This document shows, in pieces, positions 33,562 through 41,574 of a stretch of DNA of 64,000 nt. This DNA is from CAYSUS01 sp964434165 (GTDB taxonomy: Bacteria; Planctomycetota; Planctomycetia; Pirellulales; Thermoguttaceae), in assembly GCA_964434165.1 (NCBI GenBank), contig CAYSUS010000004.1, positions 1-64,000 on the forward strand, read 5' to 3'. The notes under the pieces are model-generated. The model was not told where the DNA came from, ran no database searches, and saw nothing but the letters and a program-made list of their open reading frames with translations. Made by a program: the position numbers and the translations under genes. Every line of letters starts with the position of its first letter. Position 1 is the first letter of the stretch.

Positions 33562-35637
33562 TCAGGTGCAGGGACTGAGTTGTCTCGGGCCCCCGGTACC
33601 CCGGCCCGAAGCCTCTCCGAGAAGTGTCTCCAGCCTTCCCAGGGCGGCCGAGGCCCGGTCGCGCTCCTTGGCCCGGGCCGCCAATTGAATCCGCAGGGCC
33701 TGGTCGGCCACCGGCTGGTGGCCGCTGTCCAAGGCCAACGCCCTGAGCCGGCAGGCATAGCCCTCCAGGTCCACCCATTCCTGGGCGGCCAGGGCGTTCC
33801 AGAGCCCCTTGAGGCAGTCTTCGGCCGTGCTGGGCACGTCCAGGTCCGAGAGGGCCTCGGACCGGGCCTCCTCCGCGCCCGCCTCCAGCAGCTCGGGCAT
33901 GCACTGCTCGATCGAGGCGAACAGGTCCTCGTGCGACAGCGGCCGGGCGACGACGTGTTGCGCCCCCGCCTCCAGGCACTGCTGGCGGAGTGCGGGCCCG
34001 GTGTCGTCCGCCATGCACACCACGGCCGCGCGCTTCGAGCCCGCCGCCTCGCGGCGGCGGCACTCCTGGACCAGCTCCGGGCCGCCGCGGTCGGGCAGCC
34101 CGAGATCGAGGAACACCATGTCGTACTGGCGTCGGGCGACCAGGTCGAGAGCCTCCTCGCCGCGGCTGACGACATCGACGATCGAGCCGGTGCGGGACAG
34201 CAGGGCCTCCAGCAGGATGCGGTTCATGCGGTCATCCTCGGCCACCAGCAGCCGGGCCCGGCCGTCATGCTTGGCCCCGTCCTCGGGACTGGCCTCCAGG
34301 GGCGGGGAGAGTTCGTTCTCGCCCTCCGGGGACCCCGGCGAGGCGTCGGTCCGCGCCGCCGCGGCCGGCACCTTGCCGAACGCCAGCGAGAGCCAGAAGC
34401 TGCTCCCCTGGCCGGCACTGGATCGGAAGCCGAGCTGCCCGCCCATTAGGTCGACGATCTGCTTGCAGATGGTCAGCCCCAGCCCCAGGCCGCCGAACCG
34501 TCGCGTCGAGGAGCCGTCGGCCTGGCTGAAGGCGTCGAAGATCACGGTCTGGCGGTCGGCGGGAATGCCTACGCCGCTGTCGGTGACCACGATCCGCAGG
34601 GTGGCCGTCTCGTCGGTCTCCTCGTCGAGAGTGGCCTGGAGGTGGATCGCGCCGTGGTCGGTGAACTTCACGGCGTTATCGACCAGGTTGATCAGCACCT
34701 GGCGGAGGCGGCTGGCATCGCCGATCAGGCGCCGCGGCACGGCCTTCTCGACATGCCAGTCCACGGTGAGCCGCTTTTCCTGGGCCCGCTGTCGGGTGGC
34801 GCGGAGGACCTCGCGGAACACGCCGTCGAGGTGGAAGGCCTTGGCCCGAAGCCGGACCTTGCCCGCCGCCAGCTTGGAGAAGTCGAGGACGTTGTCGATC
34901 AGCGTCAGCAGCGACCGGCCGGCATCGTGGACGAAGCGGAGCTTCTCGTGCTGTTGGGGCTGAAGGGGCTCTTTGAGCAGGACCTGCGAGAAGCCGAGAA
35001 TGGCGTTCATGGGCGTGCGGATCTCGTGGCTCACGTTGGCCATGAACTCGGTCTTCGCCCGCTCCGCGTCCTCGGCCAGCTCTTGGGCGCGGCTCAGGGC
35101 CCGGTGGGTCGATTCGAGCAGGGCGCTGGCCCGCTCGGCCCGGGCCGTGGCCAGCCGGCGCTCGATCTGCGCCGTGACGGCCTGGCGGAGCGCGAGCGGC
35201 TCGGCCGGCTTGCAGAGGAACTGGAATCGCTCGTGCCGGCCGATCTCGTCGGCCAGGGCCGGTCGCGGCGCGTCGTCCGGTCCGTGCAGCACGAGGACGA
35301 GCAGCTCGGGATCGATCTGCCACAGTCCCCGCACCGTGGCCGCGCACCGCATCGCCCCGGAAAGCCCCGCATCGACCACCGCCAGGGCATAGGGCTGGCG
35401 ATGCTGCATCGCCACCTGCGCGAAGGTCAGCGCCGCGGGGCCGTCGGAGGCCGTGTCGAGCGTCGCGCCGCCGAACAGTCCCGACCGCGGCGGCTCAGCG
35501 GCCTCCTCGCGCGCAGCAGGGAGGTTCGCAGCGCGGCCGCTTGAGCGAAGGGCCGACTCCATGATCGCGCGGACCGCGGTGGCCCGATCGCGATCGTGGT
35601 CGATCAGCAGAATGCGCTGGGTGGGCGGTTCGTTCAT
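33562..35637 (-). CDS. Hybrid histidine kinase with N- and C-terminal receiver domains
   Basis: 691 residues from ATG 35637; longer frames extend to 35778 without support. Order: N-terminal receiver-like domain (RILLIDHDRD, AVVDAGLSG, CKPAEP) with a long insert between helix 1 and strand 2; a coiled linker (residues about 165-205); HisKA with VSHEIRTPMNAILG; HATPase with NLVDNAVKFTD, DSGVGIP and GGLGLGLTIC; a receiver (VAEDDRMN, LDLGLPDRGG) in which the conserved Lys is Arg (VARPLS); and a helical end about 75 residues long that recalls an HPt bundle but has no His at the usual site. Catalytic kinase residues are intact. Forms an operon with the double receiver gene. Confidence 0.9.
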   Translation of the reverse strand: MNEPPTQRILLIDHDRDRATAVRAIMESALRSSGRAANLPAAREEAAEPPRSGLFGGATLDTASDGPAALTFAQVAMQHRQPYALAVVDAGLSGAMRCAATVRGLWQIDPELLVLVLHGPDDAPRPALADEIGRHERFQFLCKPAEPLALRQAVTAQIERRLATARAERASALLESTHRALSRAQELAEDAERAKTEFMANVSHEIRTPMNAILGFSQVLLKEPLQPQQHEKLRFVHDAGRSLLTLIDNVLDFSKLAAGKVRLRAKAFHLDGVFREVLRATRQRAQEKRLTVDWHVEKAVPRRLIGDASRLRQVLINLVDNAVKFTDHGAIHLQATLDEETDETATLRIVVTDSGVGIPADRQTVIFDAFSQADGSSTRRFGGLGLGLTICKQIVDLMGGQLGFRSSAGQGSSFWLSLAFGKVPAAAARTDASPGSPEGENELSPPLEASPEDGAKHDGRARLLVAEDDRMNRILLEALLSRTGSIVDVVSRGEEALDLVARRQYDMVFLDLGLPDRGGPELVQECRRREAAGSKRAAVVCMADDTGPALRQQCLEAGAQHVVARPLSHEDLFASIEQCMPELLEAGAEEARSEALSDLDVPSTAEDCLKGLWNALAAQEWVDLEGYACRLRALALDSGHQPVADQALRIQLAARAKERDRASAALGRLETLLGEASGRGTGGPRQLSPCT

Positions 35638-36029
35638 GCATCGGTCCTCAACAAGACGCGCCGCGCCCTGGCGCGGCCAAGAGATGGTCCCCTGTCTCCA
35701 CCCCCCCATCTCCGATCGTCTCACGACCATTGAAAACATAGTTCGCTGTTGCGGCCCAAACGGGGGAGAGCAGGGCAATTCCGGGGTTTTGCCGAATGTT
35801 CAGATCGCTCCGCAGCCGCGCGTCGGATTGGCGCGCAGACCAAGGCCGCGCGCGTCCGGCCCGGGCTCTCGGTTCGGGCGTTCCGCGACCCGGTTTGCTC
35901 ACGGCCGCGCGGCGATTATCCTGAAAGGGTGGGGGCTCGGCGCCACGCCCCCTGCCGCCCGGACTCGCGGCGGCACACCCCCCGCCTGATCAGCCTCGTA
36001 CCCTTCCCACTTCCAGGAGACTTCCGACC
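35638..36029. other. 392-bp divergent region between the hybrid kinase and the ABC operon
   Basis: Upstream regions for both directions. AT-richer around 35727-35745 (ATTGAAAACATAG), which may hold promoter elements, but no clean box pair was found. There are GC-rich inverted words (GCGCCGCGCCCTGGCGCGG) near 35652. A typical Mo-responsive operator was not recognised. Confidence 0.4.
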
Positions 36030-36869
36030 ATGTCGCGCTTGCGTCAATTCATCACGGCGGCCGCCCTGGCCGCGCTGGGTCTGGCCCTTACTGGCTGCGG
36101 CGGCACCACCGAACAGCCCGACGAGCTGGTCGTCCTCTGCGGCACGTCGTTCCGGCCTGCCACCGAGGCGCTGCAGAAGCAGTACGAGGAGGCGACGGGC
36201 AACAAGCTCGTGCTCTCCTTCGGCGGCTCGGAGGACCTGCTGCCCCAGGTGAAGGCCAAGTCCACCGGCGACGTGTTCGTCACCCACGACCCGTACCTCG
36301 AATACACCGAGAAGGCCGGGGCCCTGCACCGGGCGATCCAGGTCGGCCAGATGGGGCCGGCCCTGGTCGTACAGAAGGGCAATCCCAAACAGATCAGGAG
36401 CATCGAGGACCTGGCCAAGCCGGGCTTGAAGGTCATGCTCACCAATCCCGAGTACTCGACCTGCGGCGAGATGGTCTATGCCCTGCTGGAAAAGAAGGGG
36501 ATCAAGGACGAGGTGCTGGCCAACGTCGAGGACCGCCTGTTCCGCAGCCACGCCGACGTGGCCAACAAGATGAAGCTCGGCCTGGCCGACGCGGCGATCA
36601 TCTGGAACGCCACGGCCTACACGTTCCGCGACGACCTGGAGCTGGTGCCCGTCCCCTACGAGTACGACACGGATATCCGCGTGCACGTGATCGGTCTCTC
36701 CTACTCGGAGAAGAAGGACCTGCTCGACGAGTTCCTCAAGTTCGTGGACGAGCACGGCAAGAAGCTGTATGCCGAGCACGGGTACGTGAAGGAATTCGAC
36801 GAGGACGACTCGGCGACGAAGACGGAGAGAGGGGAAGAGGGAGAGAAGGAAGAGGGCAGCCCGGAATGA
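36030..36869 (+). CDS. Molybdate/tungstate-type ABC transporter substrate-binding lipoprotein (first copy)
   Basis: 279 residues. The signal peptide ends in the lipobox LTGC (Cys23), so it is membrane-anchored outside the cytoplasm. Mature protein follows the ModA pattern: ELVVLCGTSFRPATEAL, SFGGSEDLLPQVK, DVFVTHDPYLEY, VVQKGNPKQI and ADAAIIWNATAY. The C-terminus is an acidic/lysine tail (EERGEEGEKEEG) not seen in usual ModA. GGAG lies upstream. The stop overlaps the next start (ATGA), so translation of the two binding-protein genes is coupled. Oxyanion specificity (molybdate, tungstate, other) cannot be told from motifs alone. Confidence 0.88.
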   Translation: MSRLRQFITAAALAALGLALTGCGGTTEQPDELVVLCGTSFRPATEALQKQYEEATGNKLVLSFGGSEDLLPQVKAKSTGDVFVTHDPYLEYTEKAGALHRAIQVGQMGPALVVQKGNPKQIRSIEDLAKPGLKVMLTNPEYSTCGEMVYALLEKKGIKDEVLANVEDRLFRSHADVANKMKLGLADAAIIWNATAYTFRDDLELVPVPYEYDTDIRVHVIGLSYSEKKDLLDEFLKFVDEHGKKLYAEHGYVKEFDEDDSATKTERGEEGEKEEGSPE

Positions 36870-37756
36870 TGGGGGTCTCGCTTCACGCGGCCGATGCCCG
36901 GTTGCGATCTTCCCATGTTCCCGTGTTCCCACCAGGGGCATCCCGGGTCGGAGAAAGCAGCCGCCGATGCGGGTCGAGGGTCACGCTGCCCTTCGCCCTC
37001 GGCGGCGTCTGCCTGCTGGCCCTGCTGGCCGGCTGCGGCGAGAGCCCGCAGTTGACGCTCTACTGCGGGGCCGGCATCCGGCCGCCCGTGGCCGAGGCCG
37101 TCGAGGAGTTTCGCCGCCGCGAGGGCGTGACGGTCGAATGCGACTACGCCGGCAGCGAGGTGCTGCTCAGCCGCATCAAGCTCGCGGAGCGGGGCGACCT
37201 CTACATGCCGGGGGAGGTCTACTACGTCGATCTGGCCCGGGAGCAGGGCCTGGTCGCCACGAGCAAGACCGTGTGCTACTTCGTGCCCGTCATCCTGGTG
37301 CAGAAGGGGAATCCCAAGGGCATCCAGGGGCTGGAGGACCTGCTGCGTCCCGAGCTGAAGGTGGGGCTGGGCGACGCGGAGGCCTGCGCGATCGGGCGCC
37401 AGTGCGCGATGATCTTCGAGAAGAGCGGCATCGACGCGGAGCAGATCGACCGCCACGTGGACTTCCGCTCGATGACCGTCAACGAGCTGGCCAACAGCGT
37501 CAAGGTCGAGGCCCTCGACGCCGCCATCGTCTGGGACGGCGTGGCCGCCACCGTGGCCGACACGACGGACGTGGTGCCCATCCCCCTCCAGCAGAACGTC
37601 GTTTCCACGGTGGCAATCGGCATGCTGGCCAGCTCGGACCGCCCGGAGCGGGCCGCGCGATTCGTGGAGTTCCTCACGTCCCCGCGCGGCCGCGAGATCT
37701 TCCGCAAGCATCACTACACCGTGGACCCGCCGCCGGGAGCGGACGCCGCACCGTGA
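36866..37756 (+). CDS. Molybdate/tungstate-type ABC transporter substrate-binding lipoprotein (second copy)
   Basis: 296 residues from ATG 36866; a GTG at 36923 is an alternative, shortening the long leader. The lipobox is LLAGC (Cys57). ModA-like landmarks: TLYCGAGIRPPVAEAVEEF, YAGSEVLLSRIK, VQKGNPKGI and AAIVWDGVAATV. It is a clear paralogue of the first copy but diverged, so the pair may bind different anions or states. It ends in DPPPGADAAP, a stretch that is copied again just downstream as part of the 59-bp duplication. Its stop codon overlaps a GTG (GTGA) that starts the mini-ORF. Confidence 0.87.
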   Translation: MMGVSLHAADARLRSSHVPVFPPGASRVGESSRRCGSRVTLPFALGGVCLLALLAGCGESPQLTLYCGAGIRPPVAEAVEEFRRREGVTVECDYAGSEVLLSRIKLAERGDLYMPGEVYYVDLAREQGLVATSKTVCYFVPVILVQKGNPKGIQGLEDLLRPELKVGLGDAEACAIGRQCAMIFEKSGIDAEQIDRHVDFRSMTVNELANSVKVEALDAAIVWDGVAATVADTTDVVPIPLQQNVVSTVAIGMLASSDRPERAARFVEFLTSPRGREIFRKHHYTVDPPPGADAAP

Positions 37757-37823
37757 AGAACCCCACGCATCACGACACCCTGGACCCGCCGCCGGGAGCG
37801 GACGCCGCACCGTGAAGAACCCC
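37708..37823. repeat. 59-bp tandem duplication at the binding-protein/permease junction
   Basis: Copies at 37708-37764 and 37767-37823 agree at 55 of 57 positions. Each carries the TGGACCCGCCGCCGGGAGCG block and the GTGA stop/start junction. Period 59 is not a multiple of three, so the two GTG codons are in different frames. Confidence 0.95.
37753..37815 (+). CDS. Putative 20-residue coupling mini-ORF made by the duplication
   Basis: Starts with GTG 37753 overlapping the stop of the second binding protein and ends with a TGA at 37813-37815 that overlaps the permease GTG at 37812. The predicted peptide starts MKNPTHHDTL and ends DPPPGADAAP, the permease N-terminus joined to the binding-protein C-terminus. 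By this route stop/start coupling is restored after the duplication. Expression is inferred; the peptide probably has no function of its own. Confidence 0.45.
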   Translation: MKNPTHHDTLDPPPGADAAP

Positions 37824-38645
37824 CTTCTCTCCGACGCCCGGGTGAGCGACCCGGTCGGCGGGCCGGGCAGCCGCCTGTTCGCCGCGTCGATGCTCGGTTT
37901 CGTGGCCCTGTTCGTCGTCGGGCTGGGCCTGCTCATCGCCGCCGACATCGGTTACACCAATCGCCAGGCCCTGCTGGAGGTGCTCCGCGACCCGGCCATC
38001 CGCGCCGCGTTGTGGCTGTCGCTGTGGACCAGCGCGCTGGCCGTGCTGGTGGGCCTGGTGTTCGCCGTGCCGATGGGCTACGCCCTGAGCCGCTACCGCT
38101 TCTGGGGGCACACGCTCGTCGATTCGGTGGTCGATCTGCCGATCATCATGCCGCCGTTGATCGTGGGATTGACGCTGCTGGTGTTCTTCCGCACGCCGCT
38201 GGGCAAGTGGATCGAGGACGACCTCGGCCTGCGGTTCGTGTTCCACCGCAACGGGATCATCCTCTGCCAGTTCCTCGTGGCGGCCTCGTTCGGCATCCGC
38301 GCGGTCAAGCTCACGTTCGACGGCATCGATCCCCGCCTGGAGCACGTGGCCATGACGCTGGGCTGCTCCCGGGCCGGGGCCTTCTTCCGCGTCGCGCTGC
38401 CGCTGGCGCGGCGGGGGATCGTCATCGGCGGCATCCTCATCTGGACGAGGGCGTTCGGCATCTTCGGGCCGCTGCTGGTCTTCGTGGGGGCCGTCCGCAT
38501 GCGGACCGAGGTGCTGCCGACCACGATCTACCTGGAGCAGTCGGTGGGGCGGATCGAGGTCGCCCTGGCCGTGGCCATGCTCATGCTCGCCCTGGCCGCC
38601 GTGGCCCTGGTCTCGATCCGCGTGCTGGGTTTGAGGCAGCGATGA
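37812..38645 (+). CDS. Molybdate/tungstate-type ABC transporter permease
   Basis: 277 residues from GTG 37812. About six hydrophobic helices. The EAA loop that contacts the ATPase is present near residues 175-200 (HVAMTLGCSRAGAFFRVALPLARRGI). Family-typical start of the permease core is LWLSLWTSALAVLVGLVFAVPMGYALSRY. ModB-like in length and pattern. Ends with ATGA overlapping the ATPase gene, so the operon is tightly coupled. Start choice rests on the GTGA overlap and the conserved MKNPLL-like beginning. Confidence 0.9.
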   Translation: MKNPLLSDARVSDPVGGPGSRLFAASMLGFVALFVVGLGLLIAADIGYTNRQALLEVLRDPAIRAALWLSLWTSALAVLVGLVFAVPMGYALSRYRFWGHTLVDSVVDLPIIMPPLIVGLTLLVFFRTPLGKWIEDDLGLRFVFHRNGIILCQFLVAASFGIRAVKLTFDGIDPRLEHVAMTLGCSRAGAFFRVALPLARRGIVIGGILIWTRAFGIFGPLLVFVGAVRMRTEVLPTTIYLEQSVGRIEVALAVAMLMLALAAVALVSIRVLGLRQR

Positions 38646-39715
38646 TCCGCGTCGAAGGTCTCCGCTACTCGGTAGGTGCGTTCGCACTCGACAACGTGTC
38701 GCTCGACGTGCGGCCCGGCGAGTACTTCGTGCTCCTGGGGCCCAGCGGGTCGGGGAAGACCCTGCTGTTGGAGTGCCTCTGCGGGCTGAACCGCGTGGCC
38801 GCGGGGCGGATCGCCATCGGCGGCCGCGACGTGACGCACCTGGAGCCGCGATCGCGCGGCATCGGGTATCTGCCCCAGGACTACGCCCTCTTTCCGCACT
38901 GTACGGTGCGCGGGAACGTGGCCTTCGGCCTGGCGTCGCGCGGGCTGGCGCCCCCGGACGCGGCGGAGCGCGTGGACCGCATGCTGCGCCTGTTGGGGAT
39001 CGCGCCGCTGGCCGGTCGGCTTCCGGCGCGGCTTTCCGGGGGCGAGAAACAGCGCGTCGCGCTGGCCCGGGCCCTGGCCATCGGCCCCCAAGCGCTGCTG
39101 CTCGACGAGCCGGTCAGCGCCCTGGACGAGCAGACCCGCGACGGCGTCCTGCGCGAGCTCCGCCGCTTGCAGCAGAAGACCGGCACCACGGCGGTGCACG
39201 TCTGCCACAGCTTCGCGGAGATGCTGGCCGTGGCCGACCGCGCGGCCGTGATCTATGGGGGGCGAATCCTTCAAGTGGGCACGCCCGACGGGATCCTCCG
39301 CCGCCCCGCCACCGCGGCCATCGCGCGGTTCGTGCAGTCGGGCAACATCCTCCCCTGCCGCGCGTCGGCCGACGGCGACCTGGTGCGCCTCGACTCCGCC
39401 GAAGGGTTTTCGCTCCTCGCCTGCCGCCGCGAGCCCGACCCGAGCGACGGCGAGGTCCAGGCCGTGATCCGGCCCGAGCACGTGGCCGTCTGGGCCGAGC
39501 CGCCCGATCCGCTTCCGGCCCGCACGGCGGTGCTGGAGGGCCACCTTGGCGAGGCCACCGACCAGGGCGCCGTGGTGCAACTGACCGTGGACTGCCGCGG
39601 TCGCCCACTCACCGTGGCCCTGGCCCGCCGCGAGCACCGGGAGCTTGCGCTTCAGCCCGGCCAGCGCCTGTGGCTGGCCGTGGCCGCGGAAGACGTCCAC
39701 GTGGTGACGCGCTGA
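38642..39715 (+). CDS. Molybdate/tungstate-type ABC transporter ATPase
   Basis: 357 residues. Walker A GPSGSGKT (about 34-41), Q-loop LPQDYALF, signature LSGGEKQRVALARAL, Walker B LLLDEP and switch His (CHSFAEM). A C-terminal TOBE-like region (TAVLEGHLGEATDQGAVVQLTV... AAEDVHVVTR) matches ModC and related oxyanion importers. ATP hydrolysis drives import through the adjacent permease. Last gene of the four-gene operon 36030-39715, which is divergent from the hybrid kinase. Confidence 0.93.
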   Translation: MIRVEGLRYSVGAFALDNVSLDVRPGEYFVLLGPSGSGKTLLLECLCGLNRVAAGRIAIGGRDVTHLEPRSRGIGYLPQDYALFPHCTVRGNVAFGLASRGLAPPDAAERVDRMLRLLGIAPLAGRLPARLSGGEKQRVALARALAIGPQALLLDEPVSALDEQTRDGVLRELRRLQQKTGTTAVHVCHSFAEMLAVADRAAVIYGGRILQVGTPDGILRRPATAAIARFVQSGNILPCRASADGDLVRLDSAEGFSLLACRREPDPSDGEVQAVIRPEHVAVWAEPPDPLPARTAVLEGHLGEATDQGAVVQLTVDCRGRPLTVALARREHRELALQPGQRLWLAVAAEDVHVVTR

Positions 39716-39777
39716 GACGGCGACGCGCCGGCCAGGGGTGGGCCCGCACGGCGGCGCGAGGCGGCCCGCCGCGGCCA

Positions 39778-41454
39778 TCAGGCGCGGTCCTTCTCCGGCA
39801 GGGTCTGGTAGGATTTGAGCCCGCCCGAGAGGTTGGCCACCTGAAAGCCGTTCTGCCGCAGGATCCGTGAGGCGTAGTAGGACCGCTGGCCCACGCCGCA
39901 GTGGACCCAGATGTCGCGGTCGCGGGGCAGCTCGCCCAGCCGGTTGCGGAGTTCGCCCAGGGGGATGTTCACGCTGCCCGGGACCGCGCCGACGGCCACC
40001 TCACCGGGGTTGCGCACGTCCACGATCAGCGGGGCGGAATCGCCGGCCTCCTGGCTGGCCAGCCACTGCTCCCAGTGGGCCACGGAGACGTCGCCCCGGA
40101 GGATGTTGGCCGCCACGAAGCCCGCCATGTTCACCGGGTCCTTGGCACTGCCGAACTGCGGCGCGTAGGCCAGCTCCGCCTCTTCCAGGTCGTACACCGT
40201 GGCCCCCTTCTGGATCGCCATCGCCAGCACGTCGATCCGCCGCGCCACGCCGTCCTTGCCCACGGCCTGCGCGCCCAGCACGCGGCCGTCGTCGGGCGAG
40301 AAACAGAGCTTGAGGTTCATCGGCTCCGCGCCCGGGTAGTAGGTGGCGTGGCTGAAGGAGTGGGTGTAAACCTTCTCGTAGGCGACGCCGGCTCGGCGCA
40401 GGGCTTGCTCGCTGGCCCCGGTCGTGGCCAGGACGAGGTCGAAGACGCCGACGACGGCCGTGCCCTGCGAGCCGCGGAACGCGCTCGGGCGACCGCAGAT
40501 CGAATCGGCGGCCACGCGGCCCTGGCGGTTGGCCGGCCCGGCCAGCGGGATCAGCGCGGGCTGCCCCGTGATCCACTCGCGGACTTCCACGGCATCGCCC
40601 ACCGCCCAGATCGACGGGTCGCTGGTCCGCATCTGGGCATCGACCTCGATGCCGCCAAGCGACCCGATCTTCAGCCCGGCCTCCTCGGCCAGCCGAACGT
40701 CGGGCTTCACGCCCACGGAGAGGATCACCAGGTCGGCGGCGAACCGCTTGGCGTTCTCGGTGACCACGACCAGGCGCTGCGGACCGGCCGGCTCGAACCC
40801 GGCGATGCCGCTTCCCAGGCGCAAATCGATTCCCTGGCGGCGGAGCTCGTCGTGGACCGGGGTGACCATCTCCGGATCCATGGCCCCCATCACCTGGTCG
40901 AGCTTCTCGATGAGCGTCACTTCCAGGCCGCGGCGCGTGAGGTTCTCGACCATCTCCAGCCCGATGTAACCGCCGCCCACCACGACGGCCCGGGCGGAGC
41001 CCGCCTGCGTGATCCAGTCGTGAATGCGGTCCATGTCCTCCAGGTTGCGGAGCGTGAACACGCCGGGCAGGTCGAGCCCCGGGATTTCCGGACGCACGGG
41101 CACGGCCCCGGGCGCCAGGACCAGGGCGTCGTACTTTTCGGTCGAGGTGGCCCCGGTCTGCGTGTTGGCCACCTCGACGACCTGGGACTGGCGGTCGATG
41201 GCGCGGACTTCGTTGCGCGTGCGGACCTCGACGTGGAACCAGTCGCGGAACCGCTCCGGCGTGGCCACGAGGAGCTGCTGCCGGCCCCGGATCACGCCGC
41301 CGAGGTAATAGGGCAGGCCGCAGTTGGCGAAAGAGACGTCGGGCCCCCGCTCGAAGAGGAAGATCTCGGCTCCCTCGTCCAGCCGCCTCAGCCGCGCGGC
41401 GCACGACGCCCCGCCGGCCACGCCCCCCACGATCAAAACCCGCTTCGACGCCAT
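39778..41454 (-). CDS. CoA-disulfide reductase-like oxidoreductase with C-terminal rhodanese domain
   Basis: 558 residues. An N-terminal FAD site (VGGVAGGASCAARLRR), redox-active Cys45 in SFANCGLPYY, an NAD site with VVVGGGYIGLEMVENL, and the dimerisation region with AVGDAVE and GSAKDPVNMAGFVA are the hallmarks of CoA disulfide or persulfide reductases. The C-terminal rhodanese domain (about 455-558) has catalytic Cys519 in VHCGVGQRS. Such fusions reduce persulfides or handle thiol stress. No sulfur-oxidation genes are adjacent. A TATAAT box lies 46-51 bp upstream. Confidence 0.93.
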   Translation of the reverse strand: MASKRVLIVGGVAGGASCAARLRRLDEGAEIFLFERGPDVSFANCGLPYYLGGVIRGRQQLLVATPERFRDWFHVEVRTRNEVRAIDRQSQVVEVANTQTGATSTEKYDALVLAPGAVPVRPEIPGLDLPGVFTLRNLEDMDRIHDWITQAGSARAVVVGGGYIGLEMVENLTRRGLEVTLIEKLDQVMGAMDPEMVTPVHDELRRQGIDLRLGSGIAGFEPAGPQRLVVVTENAKRFAADLVILSVGVKPDVRLAEEAGLKIGSLGGIEVDAQMRTSDPSIWAVGDAVEVREWITGQPALIPLAGPANRQGRVAADSICGRPSAFRGSQGTAVVGVFDLVLATTGASEQALRRAGVAYEKVYTHSFSHATYYPGAEPMNLKLCFSPDDGRVLGAQAVGKDGVARRIDVLAMAIQKGATVYDLEEAELAYAPQFGSAKDPVNMAGFVAANILRGDVSVAHWEQWLASQEAGDSAPLIVDVRNPGEVAVGAVPGSVNIPLGELRNRLGELPRDRDIWVHCGVGQRSYYASRILRQNGFQVANLSGGLKSYQTLPEKDRA

Positions 41455-41499
41455 GCCATCCCTCCCGTCGTGAAGTGCCGCTGGGCACGCGAAAGCGTA

Positions 41500-41527
41500 A
41501 TTATAGCGGGGGGGTAGGGCGGAACAA
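41500..41527 (-). promoter_or_regulatory. Promoter candidate for the CoA-disulfide reductase gene
   Basis: On the minus strand TTGTTC (41522-41527), a 16-bp spacer and a perfect TATAAT (41500-41505), 46 bp before the ATG at 41454. Confidence 0.5.
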
Positions 41528-41574
41528 GCGGCCGGCCGCCCCGCGGGTCAGGGCCCGCGGCGGGCCCGCCTCGC

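Noticed and set aside
36967..37815. Alternative long frame across the second binding-protein gene
   Set aside because: Its translation is Arg/Gly-rich until the last 20 codons; only those last codons matter, as the mini-ORF that starts at GTG 37753.
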